Assembly: GCA_038321965.1 (NCBI GenBank)
Contig: JBBQFL010000022.1
Location: 6,155-70,154 of the forward strand
Source: UKL13-2 sp038321965
Lineage (GTDB): Bacteria; Pseudomonadota; Gammaproteobacteria; Burkholderiales; Usitatibacteraceae
Length of the DNA: 64,000 nt
Direction of reading: 5' to 3'
Shown here: piece after piece, positions 54,832-62,224 of the stretch
How the letters are laid out: the number at the start of each line of letters is the position of its first letter
Position numbering within the stretch: the stretch's first letter is position 1
The notes under the pieces: generated by a model
The model's database searches: none
Seen by the model: the letters and a program-made list of their open reading frames with translations, nothing else
Told to the model about the DNA's origin: nothing
Made by a program: the position numbers and the translations under genes

Positions 54832-55504
54832 CACCGCGCTGATCACCGCGCCGCGCGCGGTCGCCACCACGACCGCCGCACCGCGCCGCAAGAAACACAT
54901 TCGTCATGCTGCCGTGGCCGACATACTGCTCGCCGCGGAAGGCGTGTTCGCGCACGCCGGTTTTTCCGGCGCAACGATGGCGCAAATCGCTGAAGCCGCG
55001 AATCTGCCAAAGGCGAATCTGCATTATTATTTTCGTACCAAAGCGGCGCTCTATCGTGCCGTACTCGACGACACGCTCAGCCTGTGGCTGGCCGAAACTG
55101 ACGGCATTCGCCGCGACGCACACCCCAAAGTGGCGCTAGGCGATTACATTCGCGCCAAGATGCGGCTCGCTGCAGCGCACCCCGATGCGTCCAGAGTTTT
55201 CGCCAACGAAATGCTTCACGGTGCCCCACAGATCGGCGGCTATTTGCGCCGCGAACTGAAAGCGCTGGTGGATGAAAAATCGCAGGTCATCGAGCATTGG
55301 ACCGATCAGGGCCTGATGGATCGCGTCGACGCGCGGCATTTGTTCTTCACCATCTGGGCGTCCACGCAAACCTATGCCGATTTTCAGCCGCAGGTGTGCG
55401 CCGTGCTGGGAAAACCAAAACTCACGAAAAGCGAACTCGAACGCGCGAGCGATCAGCTAGTGCGCTTGATTTTGAAAGGTTGCGGGGTTCGCGACGTGAC
55501 GTAA
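54800..55504 (+). CDS. TetR-family regulator, RutR-like (pyrimidine-linked)
   Basis: The 234-residue product has a TetR HTH (about 35-85; AVADILLAAEGVFAHAGFSGATMAQIAEAANLPKANLHYYFRTKAALYRAVL) and a YcdC/RutR-type C-terminal domain (HPDASRVFANEMLHGAPQIGGYLRREL). RutR senses uracil, and overlap with upp supports a role in pyrimidine salvage or breakdown. Start at 54800 lies inside upp; later starts are possible because the first 30 residues are low-complexity. Confidence 0.85.
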   Translation: MRVTEFSGRADTALITAPRAVATTTAAPRRKKHIRHAAVADILLAAEGVFAHAGFSGATMAQIAEAANLPKANLHYYFRTKAALYRAVLDDTLSLWLAETDGIRRDAHPKVALGDYIRAKMRLAAAHPDASRVFANEMLHGAPQIGGYLRRELKALVDEKSQVIEHWTDQGLMDRVDARHLFFTIWASTQTYADFQPQVCAVLGKPKLTKSELERASDQLVRLILKGCGVRDVT

Positions 55505-55612
55505 ATCCGGCCGCGGCAAGCGTGAAATACCAAACTCTATATCCGGCGCGCGCCGCATGGCATAAATGCCTGAAAGACCGCGCCAAATGGCGATCTACGT
55601 ATATTTATCAAC

Positions 55613-55641
55613 TTGACATTGCGGCCTGCCAGGCGTACCTT
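55613..55641 (+). promoter_or_regulatory. Promoter of metX
   Basis: TTGACA (55613-55618), 17-base spacer, TACCTT (55636-55641). The predicted start near 55648 coincides with the 5' side of the riboswitch stem. Confidence 0.65.
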
Positions 55642-55645
55642 TTGT

Positions 55646-55714
55646 ATTGCGCCGATTTGACGATCAGCTTGCGGGCGCTGGGAAAAATTAACTCCCGATA
55701 AATACGGCTAAAGC
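55646..55714 (+). ncRNA. SAM-II (SAM-alpha) type riboswitch
   Basis: The stem GCGCC (55649-55653) pairs with GGCGC (55674-55678). The loop starts GATTTG and ends CTTGC, as in SAM-II loops. The 3' part is GATAAATACGGCTAAAG (55697-55713), very close to the conserved SAM-II tail (GAUAAAU...GCUAAA). Between stem and tail is an extra hairpin, GGGA/TCCC, at about 55680-55695, which is not in minimal members. I did not resolve the pseudoknot pairing fully. It would lower metX expression when S-adenosylmethionine is high, probably through the terminator 27 bases downstream. Confidence 0.75.
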
Positions 55715-55740
55715 GGCTATCGCGAATTTGCAGTTTCAAG

Positions 55741-55773
55741 AAGCCCGATTAGCGCCAAGCTGGTCGGGCTTTT
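55741..55773 (+). terminator. Intrinsic terminator between the SAM-II riboswitch and metX
   Basis: AAGCCCGA (55741-55748) pairs with TCGGGCTT (55764-55771), followed by a run of six T. It ends only 14 bases before the metX start, so it is in the leader and not at the end of a gene. This points to attenuation controlled by the riboswitch. Confidence 0.85.
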
Positions 55774-55786
55774 TTCATTCCCGCTC

Positions 55787-57010
55787 ATGATCGCATTCCC
55801 CCAATCCGCGCACTTTGTTCAACCGCTGTCACTGGCCAGCGGCGCGACCCTGCGTGCTTATGATCTGGCGTTTGAAACTTACGGTACGCTCAACGCGGAA
55901 AAATCTAACGCTATCCTGATTTGCCACGCGCTTAACGCCTCACATCACGTCGCCGGCACTTACGAGAACGAAGCAGAAAACGTCGGCTGGTGGGACAATA
56001 TGGTCGGCCCCGGCAAACCGGTCGATACCGAGCGCTTCTTCGTCATCGGCGTCAACAATCTGGGCTCCTGCTTTGGTTCTACCGGACCACTATCGATCAA
56101 CCCGGATACCGGACGCGCATATAGCGCCGATTTCCCGCTGGTGACGGTGGAAGACTGGGTCGACTCGCATGTGCGTCTGATCGAACACCTGGGCATTGCG
56201 AAGCTCGCCGCCGTGATGGGTGGCTCACTGGGCGGCATGCAGGCGATCTGCTGGGCCATCCGCTATCCGGATCGTGTCGCCAATGCGCTCGTCATTGCAG
56301 CGGCGCCGAATCTGTCGGCACAGAATATCGCGTTCAACGAAGTCGCACGACAGGCGATACTGACCGACCCGGAATTTCACGGCGGCCATTTCGCCGAGCA
56401 GCACGTCGTGCCCAAACGCGGGCTGACGGTGGCACGCATGATCGGTCACATCACCTACATTTCGGACGACCAGATGGAAGCGAAGTTCGGCCGCGATTTG
56501 CGCGCCGGACTCAAATATTCCTTTGATTCGGAATTCCAGATCGAATCGTATCTGCGCTATCAAGGCGAGAAGTTCTCCACCTATTACGACGCCAATACTT
56601 ATCTGCGCGTGACCAAGGCACTCGACTATTTCGACCCGGCGCGCGAGTATGGCGGCGATCTCGCCAAGGCGCTGGCACCCGCAACCGCAAAATTTTTGGT
56701 GATCTCCTTCACCACCGATTGGCGCTTCTCACCCGCGCGCTCGCGCGAGATCGTCAAGGCGCTGCTGGCCGAAAAGAAAAATGTGACCTACGCCGAGATC
56801 GAAGCGCCGCACGGCCACGACGCGTTCCTGCTTGACGATGTGCAATATCACGGCGTGGTGCGGACGTTTCTGGAAAATGCCGGCCCCCTCTCCCCAACCC
56901 CTCTCCCACGAGGGGAGAGGGGCTCGTCTGTTCAAGCCTCTCTCCCCTCGCGGGAGACAAGGGAACACTTGAAGCGGAGCAGAGGTGGGAGAGAGGGGGC
57001 CGCCACATGA
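55787..57010 (+). CDS. metX: Homoserine O-acyltransferase MetX with repeat-derived C-terminal tail
   Basis: An alpha/beta-hydrolase-fold enzyme that activates homoserine with acetyl- or succinyl-CoA for methionine synthesis; sequence alone does not settle the acyl donor. Catalytic triad blocks: nucleophile GGSLGGMQ, Asp in FTTDWRFSP, His in PHGHDAFLL. Early motifs are ICHALNASHHVAG and GSTGPLSINP. The core ends near residue 366; residues 366-405 (LSPTPLPRGERG...) are translated from palindromic repeats. The stop overlaps metW as ATGA, so coupling was kept. No clear ribosome site precedes the ATG. Confidence 0.94.
   Translation: MIAFPQSAHFVQPLSLASGATLRAYDLAFETYGTLNAEKSNAILICHALNASHHVAGTYENEAENVGWWDNMVGPGKPVDTERFFVIGVNNLGSCFGSTGPLSINPDTGRAYSADFPLVTVEDWVDSHVRLIEHLGIAKLAAVMGGSLGGMQAICWAIRYPDRVANALVIAAAPNLSAQNIAFNEVARQAILTDPEFHGGHFAEQHVVPKRGLTVARMIGHITYISDDQMEAKFGRDLRAGLKYSFDSEFQIESYLRYQGEKFSTYYDANTYLRVTKALDYFDPAREYGGDLAKALAPATAKFLVISFTTDWRFSPARSREIVKALLAEKKNVTYAEIEAPHGHDAFLLDDVQYHGVVRTFLENAGPLSPTPLPRGERGSSVQASLPSRETREHLKRSRGGREGAAT
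56882..57001. repeat. Compound GC-rich palindrome inside the end of metX
   Basis: Outer arms GGCCCCCTCTC (56882-56892) and the complementary GAGAGGGGGCC-type sequence at the end enclose an inner hairpin, CCCCTCTCCC against GGGGAGAGGGG (about 56899-56922), and a further half-copy CTCTCCCCTCGCGGGAGA. All of it is read in frame as the MetX tail. Related to the repeats at 12.0, 12.4, 13.7 and 2.6 kb. Confidence 0.65.
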
Positions 57011-57591
57011 TCACCCGCAAAGACTTCGATGCCATCTCTCACTGGATCAAACCCGGCGCGTCAGTACTCGACCTCGGCTGCGGCGACGGCGAATTGCTCG
57101 TCCATCTGGAACAATCGCGGCACATCATCGGTTACGGCATCGAGAACGACGACGCTGGCATCCTTGCCTGCATCGCCAACGGCGTTAACGTCATTCAGTC
57201 AAACCTCGAGTCGGGATTAAAGGAAGTCGGCGATGGCGCCTTTGATTACGTCATCCTCTCGCAGACCCTGCAGGCGATGAAACGCACCGAAGCGGTGGTG
57301 GATGAAATGCTGCGCGTCGGTCGTGAGGCGATCGTCAGCTTTCCCAATTTTGGCTACTGGCAGCATCGCTGGCAATTGCTCAAGGGTCGCATGCCGGTCT
57401 CGGACGCCTTGCCCTACGAATGGCACAACACGCCAAACGTACACATGTGCACCGTCGCCGATTTCGACGCGTTTTGCGCCCGCAAGAATTTGCGCGTGCT
57501 CAATCGGCTGGTGATGAATGGCGAACACGAGCAGACGCTGCTGCCGAATTTGATGGGGACGCTCGCGTTGTATCGGCTGGCGAAAGGTTAG
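57007..57591 (+). CDS. metW: Methionine biosynthesis protein MetW
   Basis: A 194-residue SAM-methyltransferase-fold protein that is the constant partner of MetX in many proteobacteria. Motif I VLDLGCGDGELL, IGYGIENDD, YVILSQTLQAMKRTEAVVDEMLRVGREAIVSFPNFGYW, ALPYEWHNTPNVHMCT. It acts with MetX in homoserine acylation; its own chemistry is not established. Starts inside the last codons of metX. Confidence 0.95.
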   Translation: MITRKDFDAISHWIKPGASVLDLGCGDGELLVHLEQSRHIIGYGIENDDAGILACIANGVNVIQSNLESGLKEVGDGAFDYVILSQTLQAMKRTEAVVDEMLRVGREAIVSFPNFGYWQHRWQLLKGRMPVSDALPYEWHNTPNVHMCTVADFDAFCARKNLRVLNRLVMNGEHEQTLLPNLMGTLALYRLAKG

Positions 57592-57667
57592 CAGCGCCCC
57601 CTCTTTTGTGCCCACTATCGTTGACTGCAGCGGTCTGTTTCGCAATCCGACGCGATTGGCTCGCCAT

Positions 57668-58602
57668 TCAATGCAGCCATAACGGAAGCTGGTTCTGGTA
57701 AATCGGAAACATGTGGTGAAAGCTCGCAAAGAACGGCACCGATGACAGGATGTTGAACGCAAACGTGCCCGCCCCCAGGTGACGGCGCGCCACCCGGTCG
57801 GCTTGACGCGCAGGGTCAATGCGACGGCGCCGCCTTGCAGCATGAAAAACAGCAGTTGCAAACCCGGCGACTGACCGGTCGCCATCCAAAACAGGTACTC
57901 GTGGAATATTCCGGATACGGCGAACACGCCTAGCGTCGCGCGCACTGGGTGACGGCGTCCCCGCAGTAACTTGAAAAAATCCTCATACAGGAACTGCCCA
58001 ATGAGTCGGTTGTAGCGGCGCCAGAAGTCGGCGGGGGTTCGTGCCGCGAATGGCCGATCGTGTGCATTCACAATATAGCCGCCGAACAAGCGGGTAACGG
58101 CCACGAAGGCAATTAATTCTGCCACCACCAACAGGAACAAGCCGGTGGCGATCAGGGTGTGTTCAAGCAGGAAAGGATACTGTAACCAGTCGACTTTTTG
58201 CATCAACGTCAGCAAGCGCTCGGCGGCGAAGAGTCCGGTGAGACCTAGTGCCAACTGCCAAAGGTTCTTTGACGTCGTCGGCTGAGGCTCGATGCCTCGC
58301 TTCCTGAACACCAGGTAATACAGGTTGGCGACAAAACCGAGGAGCTCGCGTAATCGTGGGATGCCACTGTGCATTGCGCCGACATGCAAATCCCACATCT
58401 TGAATACCATGAACATATTGAATAGCGCGACGCAAAAGCGCGTAACTCTCGCCTCCTGTGGCAGCAGTAACGGCGCTAGCGCCACTGCAGTAGCCAGAAC
58501 AAAAAACACCAGCAGGCGGCCCGGCCGTTGCAAGCGCAACGCAAAATAGAAAATAATTATCGCGACCAACGCGATGGCCATGGCAATCAGGACTTGATTC
58601 AT
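57668..58602 (-). pseudogene. MBOAT / wax-synthase-like acyltransferase, frameshifted
   Basis: The frame from 58602 gives a multi-pass membrane protein with about eight hydrophobic segments and the MBOAT active-site histidine in AVSGIFHEYLFWMATG. The family-like text continues only to about 57785, where GGAC LTLRVKPTGWRAVTWG changes frame. A second frame then gives GAGTFAFNILSSVPFFASFHHMFPIYQNQLPLWLH and stops at 57668, the expected end. The shift falls in a run of five G near 57775-57785. In the first frame translation would run on, antisense to metW, to 57217. Either a pseudogene or a one-base sequence error. Family members acylate alcohols or glycans. Confidence 0.7.
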
Positions 58603-58674
58603 GTCCGCTCTTTAGCGCCACCGCGACTGACGTAAACCCAAAGCACCTCGGTAGCCGAATCGCGCGTGTTTTGT

Positions 58675-59874
58675 TCAAGGATCATGCGGTTTCACAATAT
58701 TGGATGTTCCGCCGTCAACGGCAACACGCTCCCGCAGCACAAAATACATGTCGATCTCGCCTTTGCCTTTGGCCGCCATCTTGCCGCGATACTCGCAGTC
58801 GAAGTGATCGCGAACCAAATCGTAGGTGTAGGCGGAAATATTCACTTTGTTGACTTCCCCGCCGCTTTCCATCCGGTTGGCAATATTGACGGTGTCGCCC
58901 CAGACGTCATACACGTATTTGTTCTTTCCGACGATACCAGCCACCACGGCACCCGAATGCACGCCGACGCGTAAGCCCCATTTCATCGCAGCCGTTTGAT
59001 TGCGCTCTTCGATGAATCGCGTCAAGGCGAGCCCAGCGCGGACACAGCGAACGGCATGGTCTGCAGACGCATCCGGCAGTCCCGACGCGATCATGTAGGC
59101 GTCGCCGATGGTCTTGATCTTCTCCAGCCCATGACTCGTCACAATATCGTCGAAGCCGCGGAAAATCTCGTCGAGCTCCTGCACCAGGCGCTTGGCGGGG
59201 ATCGTTGAAACCGCCTGGGTAAATCCGGAAAAATCAGTGAAGAGAATCGACGTTTCCTCGTGCCGCCTTGGTTCACTGACGCCATTGGCTTTGAGCTCAG
59301 CGATGATCGCCTTCGGCAGAATATTGGCCAGCAATGCGTCAGATTGCTGCTGCGAGGCCACCAGTTCCGCAGTGCGTTCCACGACTTTTGCTTCCAGCCC
59401 ACGGTTGTGCTCCTCGATCAGTTCACGCCGTTCGCGTTCGTGGCGGCTTTGGGTGAGTGCTTCTTCAATTTGTTTTTCCGCCAGCGCCTTGCGGGTATGC
59501 CGCAGCCGGAAGCCCAGCCCCATCGATAGCATAGTGCCGGTGACCGCGCTGCCGAGCTGGGACGCATGGATGGTCGGTAGGTATTGAGAAGCGCAAAGCT
59601 TCGCATGTAGTACCTGTCCGTTTTGAATTGATGTTCTCAGAAGTGAGACTGCTTGCTCGGGCGTTAGCTGATTCACAAACGGAAGAGCAACTTTGAACTC
59701 TTCCTCTGCCCCCCGAAATGTACCCGCATGCGCCAAATTGCTAAGCATCAAACCAAAAGCAAACTCAAAGTCGTGTTTTGCCAATCCAGGAATTAAATCA
59801 GATATCCAGACCGTCTCTGGATCAATTTTTTGTCGCTTGTATGTTTGATATGAACCCGGGAGGAATTGTTCCAT
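58675..59874 (-). CDS. Class III nucleotidyl cyclase, C-terminal half, fused behind TIR-cassette sequence
   Basis: The 399-residue frame has, from about residue 205 to 375, a canonical class III cyclase domain: SILFTDFSGFT (metal Asp), GLEKIKTIGDAYM (substrate Lys and metal Asp), RVGVHSGAVVAGIVG, and YDVWGDTVNIANRMES. Ahead of it is a signalling coiled coil (about 125-195; HNRGLEAKVVERTAELVASQQQSDALLANILP) and one hydrophobic remnant, QLGSAVTGTMLSMGLGFRLRH, like the last helix of a 7TMR-DISM sensor. Residues 1-115 instead continue a TIR-cassette protein (see next entry). The nominal ATG at 59874 is probably not a natural start. Product cAMP or cGMP cannot be told. Confidence 0.75.
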   Translation of the reverse strand: MEQFLPGSYQTYKRQKIDPETVWISDLIPGLAKHDFEFAFGLMLSNLAHAGTFRGAEEEFKVALPFVNQLTPEQAVSLLRTSIQNGQVLHAKLCASQYLPTIHASQLGSAVTGTMLSMGLGFRLRHTRKALAEKQIEEALTQSRHERERRELIEEHNRGLEAKVVERTAELVASQQQSDALLANILPKAIIAELKANGVSEPRRHEETSILFTDFSGFTQAVSTIPAKRLVQELDEIFRGFDDIVTSHGLEKIKTIGDAYMIASGLPDASADHAVRCVRAGLALTRFIEERNQTAAMKWGLRVGVHSGAVVAGIVGKNKYVYDVWGDTVNIANRMESGGEVNKVNISAYTYDLVRDHFDCEYRGKMAAKGKGEIDMYFVLRERVAVDGGTSNIVKPHDP

Positions 59875-60148
59875 CCAGAGATAACGGAATGATGGTCATA
59901 CCATCACGAATGGCGGAAATGCCAGACTCTTGAACACACCACGGTGACGCTAAATAGGCTTGACTAAGAATGCAAATAAAGATGTCGCAAACGGTCAATT
60001 CTTTAAGAATTCGTAATCGCCACTCTTCTGAAACTTGAATGTGTTCATGTGCCATGAAGGAGTTCACTCCAACTGACAATAGAGCTGCATGGATACGAGC
60101 GGCTACATCACGCTCACTTGTTTGGTAGCTGATAAACGCGTAGGCCAT
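59822..60148 (-). pseudogene. TIR-domain protein, first part; frameshifted into the cyclase frame
   Basis: The ATG at 60146-60148, just after an attC site, opens MAYAFISYQTSERDVAARIHAALLSVGVNSF..., a TIR_2-type domain with the catalytic-type Glu in SPWCVQESG (WCxxE). The frame ends IQATKN and stop at 59822. One base fewer in the A6 run at about 59827-59832 would give IQATKIDPETVWISDLIPGLAKHDFEFAFGLML, which is the other frame and keeps the same style. So the intact gene was about 490 codons: TIR, cassette-type C-terminal part, then cyclase. TIR domains of this sort cleave NAD or serve in defence; activity here is uncertain. Confidence 0.75.
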
Positions 60149-60153
60149 AAGCA

Positions 60154-60233
60154 CGCTAACGTCCGAGCTAAAGGGCGCCGCGCTTTTGCGGCGTCCAGCG
60201 ACCGAAGGGAGCGACCTTGAGCGACGAGTTAGA
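60154..60233 (-). repeat. attC site 1
   Basis: Plus-strand cores CTAAC (60156-60160) and GTTAG (60228-60232). Central stem GGGCGCCGC / GCGGCGTCC with a TTTT-containing loop. It follows the stop of the gene at 60236 and precedes the TIR gene start by nine bases. Confidence 0.88.
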
Positions 60234-60235
60234 AA

Positions 60236-60697
60236 TCACCGATATTCGCCGAAAATAAATTTTGCGCCGAGCGCACTCACAGATGGCTCGAGCTTTTCGC
60301 GGTATGAAGGACCGCCAATGAACGCAACTTGTAGTAGTGGCAATTGTTTGCCCTTAAGACGTGCGAGCGCCGCGCCGAGGATTGCAGATGCATTTTCATC
60401 GCGGCCTCCGGCTACCGCCACGCGAAACACTTGAGATTCACTGCGCAACATGAGTGAGACGAGGTTGTCGACATCTCGATTCGCGCCAGGCGAGGCCTCA
60501 GGAGCCGCTGCCTTAAGTGCATCTGACAATGCTCCTCGTGACTGAATGTAAGCGAGTGAATATGGCTGATCGGCGAACGCTTTCGTCGCAATGGCGCTTT
60601 TGGCTGCGAAATCATCAGCTCTTGAAGCGTTTGTGGCGCAACTGCAAACAACGATGCTGACCACGAGAACAAAGAAAAATTGAAGATTGCGGGTCAT
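60236..60697 (-). CDS. Cassette gene: putative exported/lipoprotein of unknown function
   Basis: The 153-residue product begins MTRNLQFFFVLVVSIVVCSCATNASRADD, a signal peptide with a non-ideal lipobox (VCSC). The mature region (YSLAYIQSRGALSDALKAAAPEAS, RVAVAGGRDENASAILGAALARLKGKQLPLLQVAFIGG) is amphipathic and has no recognised domain. Its stop is three bases from the attC 1 core and its start 24 bases from attC 2. Exported products are frequent among integron cassettes. Confidence 0.7.
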   Translation of the reverse strand: MTRNLQFFFVLVVSIVVCSCATNASRADDFAAKSAIATKAFADQPYSLAYIQSRGALSDALKAAAPEASPGANRDVDNLVSLMLRSESQVFRVAVAGGRDENASAILGAALARLKGKQLPLLQVAFIGGPSYREKLEPSVSALGAKFIFGEYR

Positions 60698-60718
60698 AGA
60701 TGATTTCTCATAGGTGAT

Positions 60719-60800
60719 TTCTAACGATTAAGGTAAAGGGCGCGCCGCTCTTGGCGCGTCCCAGTGAGCGAAGCGAACGAACTTGACCGAATTGTTAGAC
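60719..60800 (-). repeat. attC site 2
   Basis: Cores CTAAC (60721-60725) and GTTAGAC (60794-60800, perfect GTTRRRY). Inner stem GGGCGCGCC / GGCGCGTCCC. The stop codon of the cassette gene at 60795 lies within the right core. Confidence 0.88.
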
Positions 60801-61130
60801 GTCAATTGCTTCCACATGGAGTTCACCCTCCCTAACTGAGACGATTACGCCGAGCTCTCCTTTGCGCGGGATAAGTGGCAGCCATACTCTTACACCGTCC
60901 ACGAATACGATGCTTTCATCATCATCGCGAATTGTTTCATAGGTCCCGACCTGAATTGCCCAGGGATGAGGGCGCTCAATAGACCATTCTGCCTGCCCGC
61001 TCGAGTTTCGCGAGACGTCGCCAATCGGGCCTTGGCGGTGAATCATGAGTCCGGCCTTTGCCCCATCATCATTGGCAATTGCGCGTCCGATGATTGTCTT
61101 GGCTTCAGCGGTGATTCGAACTTCGAACAT
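60795..61130 (-). CDS. Cassette gene: small protein of unknown function
   Basis: A 111-residue soluble protein (MFEVRITAEAKTIIGRAIANDDGAKAGLMIHRQGP...IVFVDGVRVWLPLIPRKGELGVIVSVREGELHVEAIDV). The start resembles HesB/IscA-like folds, but the iron-sulfur cysteines are absent, so I do not assign it. The TAA stop is inside the attC 2 core and the ATG is four bases from the attC 3 core. Confidence 0.7.
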   Translation of the reverse strand: MFEVRITAEAKTIIGRAIANDDGAKAGLMIHRQGPIGDVSRNSSGQAEWSIERPHPWAIQVGTYETIRDDDESIVFVDGVRVWLPLIPRKGELGVIVSVREGELHVEAIDV

Positions 61131-61134
61131 TGAC

Positions 61135-61215
61135 GTCTAACGATTAAGGTAAAGGGCGCCGCGCTTTTGCGGCGTCCAGCGACCGAAGGGAGCGACCTTG
61201 ACCGCAATGTTAGGC
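61135..61215 (-). repeat. attC site 3
   Basis: Both cores fit the consensus: GTCTAAC (61135-61141) and GTTAGGC (61209-61215). The central part is almost identical to attC 1 and attC 7. Confidence 0.9.
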
Positions 61216-61243
61216 GGCGGCATGTACGCCTGCGGGTTTTGAG

Positions 61244-61576
61244 CTAGCAGGATGTGCATGGCCAAATGACGTTCTGCAAGGCGTACACCGCCGCGACGGC
61301 TACAAGAAAGAGGAGAAAGAGTGCCTTCTTCCACTGAGGTATGGATAGATGCCATTTTGAACTTCGTTTTGCGAGCGGCTCAAACACCCACTCTATGGCA
61401 AGAGCGGCAGAACCCAAGGCAAAAGGTGCCAACGCAAATTGCCACCAGGCCAACTGCGGCAATTTCCCAAAGGCCCACGCGTGTAGCAGGTACATGGTGC
61501 CGAGGACAAGGCCATAGAAATAAACGAGCGCAAGGATGAGGCCAACGCCTTGAAATCGTCTGCGAATAAAGAGCAT
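61244..61576 (-). CDS. Cassette gene: small membrane protein of unknown function
   Basis: The 110-residue product has three hydrophobic segments: about 11-33 (VGLILALVYFYGLVLGTMYLLHAW), 43-62 (WWQFALAPFALGSAALAIEW) and 85-103 (ALFLLFLVAVAAVYALQNVIW). The short second loop is basic (PLAKRSSKWHLSIPQWKK). No family recognised. The start is 16 bases from attC 4 and the stop 28 bases from attC 3. Confidence 0.65.
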   Translation of the reverse strand: MLFIRRRFQGVGLILALVYFYGLVLGTMYLLHAWAFGKLPQLAWWQFALAPFALGSAALAIEWVFEPLAKRSSKWHLSIPQWKKALFLLFLVAVAAVYALQNVIWPCTSC

Positions 61577-61585
61577 CGGCTAGCC

Positions 61586-61642
61586 GCCTAACGATCAAGG
61601 TGAGCGAGCGGCGAAGCCGTCCGCTCGACCGACGTGTTAGGG
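61586..61642 (-). repeat. attC site 4 (short)
   Basis: Cores GCCTAAC (61586-61592) and GTTAGGG (61636-61642), with a GAGCGGC / GCCGTCCGCTC inner stem. At 57 bases it is the shortest of the array. Confidence 0.85.
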
Positions 61643-61652
61643 GTTGACATGC

Positions 61653-62093
61653 TCAAGGCGTTTTCTTTGCGGGCTGACCGCGCGCTTGGGGTGCTACCAG
61701 GATGGGGCTTACCGATTGCTGCGCTGACGCTTGCGGTGGGCTTGCAGTGGCTGGCGGTGGGTTTATCCCTGCATAGGGCAGGATGGCTGCGATGGCTTGC
61801 GCTCCTCCTGCAATGAGCGCGGCAATGGCAAGCGCAATGACCAGCCGTTGGGTTTTTTCGTTTTGCTTATTGAGCGCTGTGATGTTTTGCTGGAGAACGT
61901 CGATATGCCGCTGCAAAAGAATGTGGTTGATCGTGATGCCGCGAATGATGTCGCGGTGCTGAGTGCCAGTGTTGACATTGGTTAGATTGGAAAGGCCATG
62001 TAAATGAACAAGCAATTCTTCATTCGTTTGCGTCAAAACCGCCCCAGTTCGAAAGGCGCGATCAGCGGCTTCGTAATTATCAAGGATGCCCAT
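61653..62093 (-). CDS. Cassette gene: coiled-coil protein with one membrane segment
   Basis: The 146-residue product starts at MGILDNYEAADRAFRTGAVLTQTNEELLVHLHGLSNL; the ATG is 8 bases after the attC 5 core. The middle is heptad-like (INHILLQRHIDVLQQNITALNKQNEKTQ), then a hydrophobic helix (RLVIALAIAALIAGGAQAIAAILPY) and a Pro/Ala/Gln-rich tail of about 40 residues. It may be a tail-anchored membrane protein. A 60-codon plus-strand frame over the tail is considered a shadow. Confidence 0.65.
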   Translation of the reverse strand: MGILDNYEAADRAFRTGAVLTQTNEELLVHLHGLSNLTNVNTGTQHRDIIRGITINHILLQRHIDVLQQNITALNKQNEKTQRLVIALAIAALIAGGAQAIAAILPYAGINPPPATASPPQASAQQSVSPILVAPQARGQPAKKTP

Positions 62094-62101
62094 TTGAAAA
62101 C

Positions 62102-62194
62102 CCCTAACGACCAAGGTAAGAGGCGCGCCCCATGATTGCCGATAGAAACGAGAAGGCGCTTAGTGGCGCGTCCTGCTTGACCGACGTGTTAGAC
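62102..62194 (-). repeat. attC site 5 (long)
   Basis: Cores CCCTAAC (62102-62108) and GTTAGAC (62188-62194). Inner stem GAGGCGCGCC / GGCGCGTCC-type. At 93 bases it is the longest; the loop carries a run of about 30 unpaired bases. Confidence 0.85.
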
Positions 62195-62224
62195 CACGCA
62201 GACGCAGGAACGCTACCAGAAAGG

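Noticed and set aside
57217..57667. Extension of the MBOAT frame by about 150 codons
   Set aside because: It is antisense to metW. The family-like C terminus lies in another frame ending at 57668, so the extension follows a frameshift.
59815..59835. Programmed frameshift as explanation of the TIR-cyclase junction
   Set aside because: The needed shift is +1 at AAT-TGA; there is no classical slippery heptamer or stimulating structure that I can see. A simple indel is more likely.
61634..61816. 60-codon plus-strand hydrophobic frame in the cassette array
   Set aside because: It overlaps the tail of a better supported minus-strand cassette gene and mirrors its Pro/Ala codons.
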